Below are positions 47,156-56,450 of a stretch of 64,000 nt of DNA, in pieces. The stretch covers positions 1 through 64,000 of the forward strand of contig CAVRGN010000013.1 of NCBI GenBank assembly GCA_963720725.1, given 5' to 3'. The notes beneath the pieces were generated by a model. The model was given only the letters and a program-made list of their open reading frames with translations, ran no database searches and was not told the origin of the DNA. The stretch's first letter is position 1, and every line of letters begins with the position of its first letter. The translations under genes and the position numbers were made by a program. The DNA comes from Benzoatithermus sp963720725 (GTDB taxonomy: Bacteria; Pseudomonadota; Alphaproteobacteria; Geminicoccales; Geminicoccaceae).

Positions 47156-50100
47156 TTAACCACTTGTGAGGCGCCCGCGCCTTTGATCGCCGCCGTGTGT
47201 CAGCCGCTCCTCCTCCGCCCGCTCCTTGTTCAGCGCCAGGAGGCGGGCGAGGACTTCGTCGCGGAAGTCGTCGGGCCAGCGGTAGCGCCAGGGCTTCTTG
47301 CGGCGCGGCGCCTGCCGTCCTCCTCGTCCTCTCCTCGTAGTCGAGGAGGAACTCGCAGGTCGGTGGGGAGGTCGGTCCAGCCGTAGGCGTCGAGGACGGC
47401 GCGGTCCATCGCGGCGTGCAGCTCGCGCAGCTCGAGGATGTCGGGCGAGCGCTCGTCGGGGTCGTGGAAGCGGTTGTAGGTCTTGGTCAGGCCCTCGTCG
47501 TTGCGCGACCATCAGCTCGGCGCGGAAATCGTAGTAGGCCTCGCCGGCGGCTTCGAGCGCTGGGTCGGTCTGCGAAGCTCTGGCGGGAAGGGGAAGGTCT
47601 CGAAGCAGTCGGAGGGGGTGTAGCGCAAGTCGTCCTTCATCGACGAACCAAAGAACCGTGCCCAGAGTTCGTGGGGTCGGGCCTGGAGGGCGCAGAAGGC
47701 GGCGTGGGTGTCTAGAGCGATTACAACAACAGTATGGGCAAATATCACGTTTGATGGCGAAAGAGCAAATGCCATGTGCTGGCCAACCTGAGAAAGACAC
47801 ATACAATGTCTCAGATTTGCAAGCTGTGAATAAAGCTCTGGGCGATGTGCTTGGTATGTCCACCACCGTCGCTTTAGAGGAATGTTATTTGGGTTGTTGC
47901 CAAGTTTGTCTCTTTCGGGTTTTACTTTTGAATAGACTATGTCTCTCAAAATCGGCCAGTCGTTTAGCTCATCTTCTTCCTTAAGATCACTAAGGAATAT
48001 CGCATACCGACTAGATATTTGACGTGGGCTCGAATTAATATCCTCACCTCCAACGTATGACAAAATTCTTAGTAAATGATCTGGAGATGCAGAAATCAAA
48101 CTCTCCATGACGTGAATTGGACTTATCTCTTCGTCATTGTCATCAAACAAAAATCCTTGGCCGTAGATTTTACTGCCAAGCGAGAAATAGGGATTTTCAG
48201 CGAGCCTTGATGGGCTTACATCGATTGTACCATTGACGAGATAGGCGCTGATGCGAGACGCCTGCTTCCCGTCGATCTGCTTCCTATCAACATCTAATCC
48301 TTTGGCCACATGCACAACGCTAACGACAACGGCTGCGTCACCCGGCCAGGGAAGCCGCCGCTGCACCGAATAGATTACTCCACCTGCCCTGATCAGTTGC
48401 AATAACCCTCCCTCTCGCGTGTCACCCTGCGACAGCGTGTTGGTCGCGACAAGGCCAAATGTTCCTCTATCACGTGTTAGTAAAAATACACCTCTGAAAA
48501 AGTAAGCGACTAAATCACAGTGATGTCCGGCGCCTGTATGGTTTGTTATCAGCCAATCGAAATATCCCATTCCTAGCTTTTCTGATATTACTGTTCCGCC
48601 CATGAATGGGGGGTTACCAACCACAGCATCAAAGCCGGGGTTCAGTCGATCAAAAACCTCAGGGAACTCGAGCCACCAGTGGAAGGGCGTAACGGGCTTC
48701 GCGGCATAGCGCAGGCCAGCAACATAGGCCTCTAGCATCTCGTGCCACTGCAACGGCTCGGAAAGAGCCCGGCGCATCTCGCGCAGTGCCCGCGAGCGGT
48801 CCGCCGGCCGGTTGCCGGCGAAGAACGCGGCCACGACCGCATCCGCAATCAGCTTCGGGTCATCGAGCTGTCGAAGCGCCCTGGCCAGGATGGGGCGGAG
48901 ATCCTCCTCGCTCAGTTCTTCCATTGCCTGCCGGATGCGGTTGCGCTCCGCTTCAATCTTGCCCAGGCGATCCGCAACGAGCTGATCGACGAGGTCGTTG
49001 AGCTGGGCGGCCAGCAGGTCTTCGTCGGGCGGCTCTTTGCTCCAGTGGAGGTTGCCGAGCTGCCGGCGGTTGAGGCCGACCAGACTGTCGCCGTGGCGGA
49101 TGCAGTGGTCGAGGAAGGTGAACTCGTGGTCGCGGGCGAGTGTCGCCAGCCACAGCGAGAGCTTGCCCAGCTCGGCCGCAAAGGCGTTGCGGTCGACACC
49201 ATAAAGGCAGCGCTGGGCGACCAGCCGGCGGGCGTGGAGCAGCGCGTCCTCGTCCGGCGGCAGGGTGGGCGTGGCGCCGTGCACGTCCCAGGCGCTGCAC
49301 CAACGCCTCGGCGAGCTGGCGGCAGGCCTCGACCAGGAAGGCGGCCGAGCCCATGGCCGGGTCGAGCACCTTCAGGTCGAGGATCTGCTCTGGGGTCGCC
49401 TCCGGGCCCAGCCGCTCGAGGATCGGCCGCAGCGTCTCGCGCGACGATGGGCTGCGTCAGCGAGCGCGGCGTGTAGTGCGATCCGGAGCGCCGGCGCTCG
49501 TCGGTCGGCTGGAGCACCGGTGTGCCGGCCGGAACGATGTCTGCGGTGGCGGCGCCGATCGATCTTGCCGGCGAGCGCGTCCGCCAGCTCGGCGACGCTC
49601 CGCGCCGCCTTCTAGCGCCTTGGCCTCACGGTCGGTGAGCTTGGCGATGTCGGGGTCCGCTCAGCGCCCTTGGCGCTTGTCCGGCGAAGTGGCGAGCAGC
49701 CCGTCGAGGTCGACCACGACGGCGGCGCCGCTCTTCGGCCTTGGAGCGCAGCGCCGCGGCCCGGGCGCGACCTCGACCGTGAAGCCCATGACAATCTGGT
49801 AGACCGAGCCGATCTGCTCGACGTCGAGGGTCCGGTAGGACAGCCGCTCGCCGTCGAGAACGTCAGCAGGTCCTCGAGGACACGCCAGACCGTGCCGTCC
49901 GGGATCATCGGCACGGCGGTCACGGGCTCGCCCGCGGCGCGGCCCTCGAGGAACGGGTAGGCCTCGGGGTCGAACAGCCGCCCCTTGCGGGCGGTGAAGC
50001 GGAAGCCGTCGTGACCACCGCCCTTGTGGATCAGCCGGAACAGCGCCAGCAGCCGGGCCAAGCGCCGTAGCGCTGGCCCATGAGGTCGCCGACCCGGGCG

Positions 50101-51041
50101 GCGTCGTCTTGGAGCTGGCGGAACAGGCCACGCAGGCCGTAGGAGTTCTCGTAGGCCGGGTCGGCCGGCATCAGGTCGCGGTCCTCGGCGTAGAGCACGA
50201 AGACCAGCCGCATCAGCGTGGTGACGAGGCCGCCATAGACCTGTTCGGGATCGTCCCGGCACAGGGCGGCGAAGCGGTGCTCCGGGTCGCGCGCATCGGC
50301 GGCGACGAAGCCACGCAGGAGCTCGTAGAGGGCCTCCAAGACCTGGCCCGACAGCTTGGTCGATACGGTATTCTGCGCCTCGCGCGAGGCCGCCAGCAGC
50401 CCGCCCAGCCGGTCCTTGGGGTCAGCGCGGAACAGGCGGTGCTCGCCCAGCAGCAGGTCCATGGCGGCCAGGATCGGCCGGCCCATCACCGTGGCCATGG
50501 CTGCGACCGGGAAAGTCAGGTGCCCGGAGGTCTCGCCCTTGGGGGCGTGGACGAGGCGGATGGCCTCGGGCGTGACCAAGAGGCCGGTGGCGACACCGGT
50601 CTCGCGTAGCAGCCGCTCGAAGCGGGCCTGCGGCGAGGCGCTCCAGCCATCGACGCTTTCCGACATAGTGCCGTCGAGATCTGTGTCGTCGGGCTCAAGG
50701 CGGATCAGGAGCTGCGTGCCGCCGTCCGGGTCGCGCACCTCGAAGCTGGGCTCGAGGGTGACGCCGAGCTCGGGTAGCCGCAGGACGTGAGCCGGGTCGG
50801 GGTCAACCAGATCGTCGGGCTGCCAGCCGAGGAAGGCGGTGAACAGTTCAACCGGCTCGACCAGTCGGCTTTCCTCCGCATCGAGTAGCTCGACAAAGGT
50901 CTCCTGGCGCGGGCGGGCGTTGCGGTCGAGGATCACGCCACGCTCAACCAGTGTAGGTGCCGCAACGACGAGGCCCACGGGCTGGACGAAGCCCAACCAC
51001 TCCAGATGCGCCTCGATGGCGGCGCGGGTCAGGGCGTCCAT
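47156..51041 (-). pseudogene. drmMI: DISARM adenine methyltransferase DrmMI (Eco57I-like), many frameshifts
   Basis: Pieces in different frames line up as one ~1295-codon class 1 DISARM methylase. The N-terminal part (51041 to ~50070) has MDALTRAAIEAHLEWLGFV and LMRLVFVLYAEDRDLMPADP. Then come FRFTARKGRLFDPEAYPFLE, LSYRTLDVEQIGSVYQIVMG, SGSHYTPRSLTQPIV, motif I LKVLDPAMGSAAFLVEACRQ, and a long intact stretch (49284 to ~47590) with motif IV DAVVGNPPFMGG (N6-adenine type). Last come GEAYYDFRAELMV and the C-terminal RYRWPDDFRDEVLARLL. At least eight frame changes occur, almost all in GC-rich parts. The AT-rich stretch 47740-48620 covers the likely target-recognition region and is unbroken. Without this methylase DISARM would lose self-marking. 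Confidence 0.8.
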
Positions 51042-51045
51042 CGAA

Positions 51046-51412
51046 TCAGCCCGTCGCCGGCCAGAGGTAGACCAGGCCAAGGGGCTCCAGGCGGCTGGCC
51101 TTGACGCGATAGCCAGCTTCGATTCGCGGCGGCAGCTCGTCGAGCTCGCGGTCGATCCGCCCGAGGCGGGTGTCCCAGGCCTTGCGGTAGTCGATCAGCT
51201 TGATCGAGGCGAAGTCCGGCGCCTCGGGCGGCGGCACCGCGTTCGTGTTCGACGGCACCTGTTAGGCCTTGGCCTCCTTGGCGAGGCTCTGGACATCGGC
51301 GCGAAGCGCGATAGCCCGTGCCCTCGCAGGGTGAGACCACCTCGATCGGGGCGCCCGAGACCGCCATGGTCACCGCGTCGTGCTGGCACACGATGCCCAC
51401 CAGTGCCCGCTC
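51046..51412 (-). pseudogene. Chimeric remnant: solute-binding-protein tail joined to a helicase-like tail
   Basis: Upstream part (51412 to ~51187): ALVGIVCQHDAVTMAVSGAP then IEVVSPCEGTGY, and after an apparent deletion VQSLAKEAKA, a TAA where a Tyr codon is expected, then QVPSNTNAVPPPEAPDFASI. These match the end of a family 1 extracellular solute-binding protein (iron/putrescine type) as I recall it. Downstream part (~51186 to 51046): WDTRLGRIDRELDELPPR, then VKASRLEPLGLVYLWPATG and a stop five bases before drmMI. This tail resembles the C-terminus of a large helicase such as DrmD, the usual neighbour upstream of drmMI. The switch at ~51186 looks like a recombination join. Confidence 0.55.
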
Positions 51413-52418
51413 AGGCGATGAGCAGATCGACGCTGAGGGCGGCGATGAGCAGGAACAGCGTCTCCCCGACCACGAGGAGGATGTGCTGCGGCCCGAGGTC
51501 GAGCATGGCCTTCAAGGACGTCTTCACGCCGAGCGCCGAGATGGCGACGACGAGCAGCCATTGGGAGATGACCGAGGCGGCGTCGCGGACCGGCACCGGT
51601 ACGAGGCCGGTGCTGTCGAAGAGCACGATCGCCACGAAGGCCACGACGAAGGCCGGCAGGCCGATCCGTCCGCTCGCCGCAGTCCCCGACGCCCGCAGCG
51701 TCAGGATGATGGCCAGCAGCACGACCGGCAGGAGCATGACGCGGCCGAGCTTGACCAGGGTCGCGAGGTCGCCCGCCCGCTCGCCGATCGAGTAGCCGGC
51801 GCCGACCACCTGCGCGACGTCGTGGATCGTGGCGCCGATCAAAAAGCCGCTCTGCGCCTCGTCGAGCCCGAGGGCGCGGAACAGCACCGGGTAGAGGATC
51901 ATGGCGACCGTCGACAGCGTGGTGACGGCCACGACGGTGAACAGCGTGTCGCGCTCCAGATCGTCGCGGCGCGGCAGCACGGCGGCGATCGCCAGTGCTG
52001 CCGAAGCACCGCAGATGGCGACCGCACCGCCGGTGAGCAGGCCGAAACGCCAGCGCCGGCCGAGCAGCGGTGCCAGCAGGATGCCGAAGCCGATCGTGGC
52101 GGCGACGAGGCCGACCAGGCTAAGGACCGAAACGACGCCGAGGGCCGCCACGTCACCCAGGCTCAGCCGGAAGCCGAGCAACGCGACGCCGATGCGCAGC
52201 AGGCTTCGGGATGCGAATTCGATGCCCGGCTGGAAGCGCGGATCGGTGCCGAGGAAGTTGAAGGCGATGCCGAGGAGCAGCGCGAACAGCATGACCGGCG
52301 CGCCGTAGTGGTCGGACAGAAAGCGCGCCGAGGTGGCGACCAGGCCGGCCAGGAGGAGGCCACGCAGGAGCGGGGTCGCGGCCAGCCAACCCGCCGCCAG
52401 CCGCGAGGCGGCGTTCAT
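51411..52418 (-). CDS. YeiH/UPF0324 family putative sulfate/sulfite exporter
   Basis: 335 residues with about ten hydrophobic helices, of the PF03601 (conserved hypothetical 698) family: LLGIAFNFLGTDPRFQPGIE, GVALLGFRLSLGDVAALG, AICGASAALAIAAVLPRR, GFLIGATIHDVAQVVGAGYS and VFLAVLG-like closing helices. Related proteins (SuyZ/TauZ type) are encoded with sulfonate degradation genes and thought to export sulfite or sulfate released from the substrate. Start at the ATG overlapping the dehydrogenase stop by ATGA (52418-52415); the open frame extending to 53240 is spurious. Last gene of the sulfonate operon; its stop abuts the chimeric remnant. Confidence 0.85.
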   Translation of the reverse strand: MNAASRLAAGWLAATPLLRGLLLAGLVATSARFLSDHYGAPVMLFALLLGIAFNFLGTDPRFQPGIEFASRSLLRIGVALLGFRLSLGDVAALGVVSVLSLVGLVAATIGFGILLAPLLGRRWRFGLLTGGAVAICGASAALAIAAVLPRRDDLERDTLFTVVAVTTLSTVAMILYPVLFRALGLDEAQSGFLIGATIHDVAQVVGAGYSIGERAGDLATLVKLGRVMLLPVVLLAIILTLRASGTAASGRIGLPAFVVAFVAIVLFDSTGLVPVPVRDAASVISQWLLVVAISALGVKTSLKAMLDLGPQHILLVVGETLFLLIAALSVDLLIA

Positions 52419-53722
52419 GCGTCGGCGGCACCCGAGAGCTGGAACGACTCGTCGGGAAAGAAGCGGCGCAGGCGGATGTCCGCGGTCCGCGCGTGGCCCT
52501 CCATGCCTTCCGTGCGCGAGATGCGCGCGGTGGCCTCGGCGATCCTGCGCACGCCCGCTCGGGTCGCGCGCTGCCAGGTGACGGTCTTCAGGTACTTGCC
52601 GACCGACAGCCCGCCGGTGTAGCGCGCCGCACCGGAGGTCGGCAGCACGTGGTTCGGGCCGGCCGCCTTGTCGCCGAAGGCCACCGTGGTCTCCTCGCCG
52701 AGGAACAGCGAGCCGTAGGCGCGCAGCCGCTGCAGCCACCAGTCGAGGTCGGCGGCCTGGACATGGAGATGCTCGGGCGCGTAGCGGTCGGCGACCGCGG
52801 CCATCTCCTCGCGGTCGGCGCAGAGGATCACCTCGGCCTGTTCGCGCCAGGCGGCCGCCGCACTCTCCCGGTTCGGCTCGGGCAGTGCAGCGACCAGGGC
52901 GGGAACGGAGGCGATCACGGCCTCGGCGAGGCTGCGGTCGTCGGTCACCAGCCACACCGGCGAGTTGTAGCCGTGCTCGGCCTGGCCGACGAGGTCGACG
53001 GCGACCGTGGTCGGATCGGCCGTGCCGTCGGCGACGACCATGGAATCGGTGGGCCCCGCGAACATGTCGATGCCGACGCGGCCGAACAGGAGGCGCTTGG
53101 CCTCGGCCACGAACTGGTTGCCCGGACCGACCAGGATGTCGGCCCTGGGCAGGCCGAACAGGCCGAACGCCATCGCGGCGATGCCCTGGACGCCGCCGAT
53201 GGCGAGAACCTGGTCGGCGCCGCACAGCCGCATGGTCCACAGGATCGCCGGGGGGATGCCGATGCCGGGCCGCGGCGGCGAGCAGGCGGCGATGTGGTCC
53301 ACGCCAGCGACCTTGGCCGTGGTGATGGTCATGATCGCCGACGCGACGTGGCTGTAGCGCCCGCCCGGCACGTAGCAGCCGGCGGCTGCCACCGGGATAT
53401 GCCGCTGGCCGGCCCAGAAGCCCGGCTGCACCTCGATCGCGCAGTCGGCGATCGTCGCCTTCTGCGCTTGCGCGAAGCGGCGGATATTGTCGTGGGCGAA
53501 GCGGATGTCGTCCTTGAGGGACTGCGGCACGGACGCCTCCGCGGCCGCGAACGCCGCCTCGCCGACGACCACCTCGCCCTCGAATCGGTCGAGGTGGCGA
53601 GCGTAGCGGAGGGCCGCCTCGTCGCCCCCGGCCTCGATCTCGGCGAGCATGCGCTCGACGGTCTCGCGCACGTCGCTGCCGCCGCCGTGCACGGGCCCGG
53701 CGGCCGTCTTCAGATGCTGCAT
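52415..53722 (-). CDS. HisD-family dehydrogenase, probably sulfopropanediol dehydrogenase (HpsN-like)
   Basis: 435 residues of the histidinol dehydrogenase family: GCYVPGGRYSHVASAIMTI, GIQ-like VLAIGGVQGIAAMAFG, VGPGNQFVAEAKRLLFG, GPTDSMVVADG, metal-binding QAEHGYNS and PNHVLPTSGAARYTG. The sequence SHVASAIMT in place of the usual HisD wording, and the sulfonate gene context, favour HpsN-type enzymes that oxidise (R)-2,3-dihydroxypropane-1-sulfonate (DHPS) to sulfolactate with NAD+. True HisD is normally in a histidine cluster, not present here. Function as HpsN is inference; substrate not shown. Overlaps the exporter gene by four bases. Confidence 0.8.
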   Translation of the reverse strand: MQHLKTAAGPVHGGGSDVRETVERMLAEIEAGGDEAALRYARHLDRFEGEVVVGEAAFAAAEASVPQSLKDDIRFAHDNIRRFAQAQKATIADCAIEVQPGFWAGQRHIPVAAAGCYVPGGRYSHVASAIMTITTAKVAGVDHIAACSPPRPGIGIPPAILWTMRLCGADQVLAIGGVQGIAAMAFGLFGLPRADILVGPGNQFVAEAKRLLFGRVGIDMFAGPTDSMVVADGTADPTTVAVDLVGQAEHGYNSPVWLVTDDRSLAEAVIASVPALVAALPEPNRESAAAAWREQAEVILCADREEMAAVADRYAPEHLHVQAADLDWWLQRLRAYGSLFLGEETTVAFGDKAAGPNHVLPTSGAARYTGGLSVGKYLKTVTWQRATRAGVRRIAEATARISRTEGMEGHARTADIRLRRFFPDESFQLSGAADA

Positions 53723-53745
53723 GGGTCAGTCTCCCGGCGAGGCGG

Positions 53746-54615
53746 CTACATCCGGCCCTTCCAGGGAACGAGCCGGCGTTCCAGGGCGCGCATCAGGAGG
53801 TCGAAGGCGTAGGCGATCGCGGCGATGATCAGGATGCCCAGGATCACCGTCGGCGTCTGGAGGAACTGCGAGGCGGAGAGCACCATGTAGCCGAGGCCGT
53901 GGGTGGCCGCGACCATCTCGGCGGCGACCAGCGTCGTCCAGCCGAAGCCGATGCCGATCCGCATGGCGGTGAGGATCTCCGGCAGGGCCGCCGGCAGGAT
54001 CACGTGGCGGAGCACCTGCCAGCGCGTGGCGCCGAAGGAGTAGGCGGCGTGGATCTGCTCGATCGCCGCCGACTTCACGCCTGCGCGCGCCCCGAGGGCC
54101 ACGGGCGCGAACACCGACAGGAAGATCAACAGCACCTTGGAGACCTCGCCGATGCCGAACCAGATGATCATCAGCGGCAGGTAGGCCAACGGCGGGATCG
54201 GCCGGTAGAACTCGATCGGCGGATCGAAGATGCCGCGGATGGCCGGGCTCATGCCCATGGCCAGGCCAAGCGGGATGCCGACGACGCAGGCGAGCAGGAA
54301 GGCGCCGAAGACGCGGGCGGTCGAGATCGCGACATGGTGGAAGAGCGAGGCCCCGGTGAAGCCGTTGGCGAGGATGTCGCCGAACTTGGTGACGATCGCC
54401 GCCGGCGACGGCACGAACAGCGGCTTGACCATGCCGAGCGCGGTGACCAGCCACCACACGAGCAGGAAAAGCAGGACCGTCCCGAGGCTGAGCACCAGGC
54501 TGTCGCCCTGGCCCGGCACGCCGTAGGTCTCGCCAGCCTTGGTGGGACGGGCGCGGGACAGCCGGGCGAGGAGCCCGCGGGCGGTCGTCGCGGGGTAGGG
54601 GTCCCCCTGGCTCAT
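53746..54615 (-). CDS. Sulfonate ABC transporter permease (TauC/SsuC type)
   Basis: 289 residues with six helices. The permease loop signature (EAA motif) reads AAYSFGATRWQVLRHVILPA, typical of BPD_transp_1 permeases of the nitrate/taurine/alkanesulfonate family; the N-terminus carries LSLGTVLLFLLVWWLV as the first helix. It forms the membrane channel with the ATPase 54612-55409 (ATGA overlap) and the binding protein 55449-56450. Given the cuyA context it should import a C2/C3 sulfonate such as cysteate or DHPS. It lies 23 bases upstream of the HisD-like gene. Confidence 0.88.
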   Translation of the reverse strand: MSQGDPYPATTARGLLARLSRARPTKAGETYGVPGQGDSLVLSLGTVLLFLLVWWLVTALGMVKPLFVPSPAAIVTKFGDILANGFTGASLFHHVAISTARVFGAFLLACVVGIPLGLAMGMSPAIRGIFDPPIEFYRPIPPLAYLPLMIIWFGIGEVSKVLLIFLSVFAPVALGARAGVKSAAIEQIHAAYSFGATRWQVLRHVILPAALPEILTAMRIGIGFGWTTLVAAEMVAATHGLGYMVLSASQFLQTPTVILGILIIAAIAYAFDLLMRALERRLVPWKGRM

Positions 54616-55409
54616 GTGACCTCCTCCTCCGCCGCTTCGTCGGCGAAGATGATCCGCAGCACGGCCTCGCGCATCGCGATGAACTCGGGCGAGGCCTTGA
54701 CCTCGCGCGCCGTGGCACCGTCGAGGAAGCGGCGCGAGAAGGGCAGATCGAAGCGGTGCGCGATCCGGCCCGGGCGCGGCGACATGACGATCAGCCGCGT
54801 GCCCATGAACAGCGCCTCCTCGACGTCGTGGGTGATGAAGAACACGGATTTCGCGGTCTCGGCCCAGACGCGCAGGATCAACTCCTGCGCCTTTTCCCGC
54901 GTCAGCGCGTCGAGCGCGCCGAGCGGCTCGTCCATGAGCAGGACCCTGGGATCGCAGGACAGCGCGCGGGCGATGCCGACCCGCTGCTGCATCCCGCCGG
55001 AGAGCATGTAGACCGGCGACTGCTCGAACCCCTTGAGGCCGAGAAGCCCGATGTATCCGGCGGCGATGCGCCGTCGCTCGGCCGCGGGCATGCCCCGCAG
55101 CTTCAGGCCGAAGGCGACGTTGTCGGCGACGTCGAGCCAGGGGAGCAGCGCATGTTTCTGGAACACCACCGCACGGTCCGCACCCGGACCCTCGACCGGC
55201 CGGCCGTCGAGGAGCACATGGCCCCCCGTCGGCCCGAGGAAGCCGGCGATCAGGTTGAGGAGCGTCGACTTCCCGCAGCCGGAGGCGCCGAGGGCGACCA
55301 CGAACTCGCCGTCGTCGATCTCGAGATCGACCTCGCGCAGCGCCTCGACCGGCCCGCCGTTCTTCCCGCCGGGAAACATGACGGATGCCTTGCGGATGTC
55401 GAGCGCCAC
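54612..55409 (-). CDS. Sulfonate ABC transporter ATP-binding protein (TauB/SsuB type)
   Basis: 265 residues. Walker A GASGCGKSTLLNLIAGF, Q-loop VFQKHALLPWLDV, ABC signature MLSGGMQQRVGIARALSC, Walker B VLLMDEPLGALDALTREK and the switch His in SVFFITHDVEEALFMG; all functional motifs intact. Belongs to the nitrate/sulfonate/taurine ATPase group. Overlaps the permease by ATGA. Starts 39 bases after the end of the binding protein gene, with no terminator in between. Confidence 0.92.
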   Translation of the reverse strand: MALDIRKASVMFPGGKNGGPVEALREVDLEIDDGEFVVALGASGCGKSTLLNLIAGFLGPTGGHVLLDGRPVEGPGADRAVVFQKHALLPWLDVADNVAFGLKLRGMPAAERRRIAAGYIGLLGLKGFEQSPVYMLSGGMQQRVGIARALSCDPRVLLMDEPLGALDALTREKAQELILRVWAETAKSVFFITHDVEEALFMGTRLIVMSPRPGRIAHRFDLPFSRRFLDGATAREVKASPEFIAMREAVLRIIFADEAAEEEVT

Positions 55410-55448
55410 CGGCCTTCTCCCTGCTCGCCCCGGCCGATCGTCAGCCGA

Positions 55449-56450
55449 TCACTTGGCCGCCGCGGCCTTGGCGATCTCGACGGTCGCGAAGGCCGAATAG
55501 TCGTCGGCCACCGTGTCGATGCGGCCAGCCTGCTTCAGGAACTCGGCGGTCTCCTTCATGGTGGCGGGCGCCGAGCCCAGCCACTTCTCGCCCGCCTGCT
55601 CGGCGAGTGGCACGAAGGTGTAGCCCTCGAGGATCGCCGGCACCTGGTCCGGCGCGGCGCCGGTCTGCGCGGCGATCGTCTGCACCGGCGCGCTGTCCGC
55701 GGTCCAGGCGGCGGGGTCGGCGAGATAGGCGGCGTTCGCCTCGTCCATCACGCGCGCGAACTTCGCCATCGCGTCGGCGTTCTCGGCGGCGAACTCCTTG
55801 TTGACCACCCAGGCGTCGAAGGTCGGGTAGCCCCAGGCGGCGGTCTCGTCGGCACCGACGAGGCGCTTGCCGGTCTTCAAGATCTCCGACTGCACCGGCT
55901 CCCAAATGAAGGCGGCGTCGATCGCCTCCTGCTGCCAGGCGGCCGCGATCTGGTCGGGCGGCATGCTCATCACCGTGGCGTCGGTGTCGCCAAGGCCGGC
56001 ATGCTTGAGGGCGCCGATCAGCGAGAAGTGCGCGGTGGAGCCCACCGGCACGGCGATGCGCTTGCCCTTGAGATCCTCGAGCTTCTCGATGCCCGAGCCG
56101 TTCCGTACGATCAGCAACTCCGCGGTGCCGATCACCTGCGCGAGCATGAACATCTCGAGGTCGACGCCCTGGCTGGCGGCGATCGCGAGCGGCGAGGAGC
56201 CGAGCTCGGCCACCTTCACGTCACCGGACGCCATGGCCGCGATCACCTCCGGCCCGGCGTTGAACTTGCGCCACTCGATGTCCCAGCCGGTCGCATCCGC
56301 GAACTTCTTCTCGGCGACCGCGACCTGCATCGGCGTCGGATTGCCGAAATGGCCGATGATGAGCGTCTCCGCCGCGAGCGCGGGCTGGGCGAGAAGTGCC
56401 GTCGCCGCAAGGGCGGCGCCGGCGACGAGGAGTTCGAAGCGTCGTGTCAT
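55449..56450 (-). CDS. Sulfonate ABC transporter substrate-binding protein (TauA-like)
   Basis: 333 residues. Signal peptide MTRRFELLVAGAALAATALL ending ALAA. Body of the NMT1/TauA type: ETLIIGHFGNPTPMQVAVAE, VAELGSSPLAIAASQGVDLE, LKGKRIAVPVGSTAHFSL, PDQIAAAWQQEAIDAAFIWE. TauA-type proteins bind taurine or similar sulfonates in the periplasm. Ligand is unknown but the operon suggests a cysteate/DHPS-type compound. Its ATG overlaps the racemase stop by ATGA (56450-56447). Confidence 0.9.
   Translation of the reverse strand: MTRRFELLVAGAALAATALLAQPALAAETLIIGHFGNPTPMQVAVAEKKFADATGWDIEWRKFNAGPEVIAAMASGDVKVAELGSSPLAIAASQGVDLEMFMLAQVIGTAELLIVRNGSGIEKLEDLKGKRIAVPVGSTAHFSLIGALKHAGLGDTDATVMSMPPDQIAAAWQQEAIDAAFIWEPVQSEILKTGKRLVGADETAAWGYPTFDAWVVNKEFAAENADAMAKFARVMDEANAAYLADPAAWTADSAPVQTIAAQTGAAPDQVPAILEGYTFVPLAEQAGEKWLGSAPATMKETAEFLKQAGRIDTVADDYSAFATVEIAKAAAAK

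Noticed and set aside
51411..53240. 609-codon version of the YeiH exporter
   Set aside because: The N-terminal ~270 codons are antisense-like noise over the HisD-family gene; the real ATG is at 52418.
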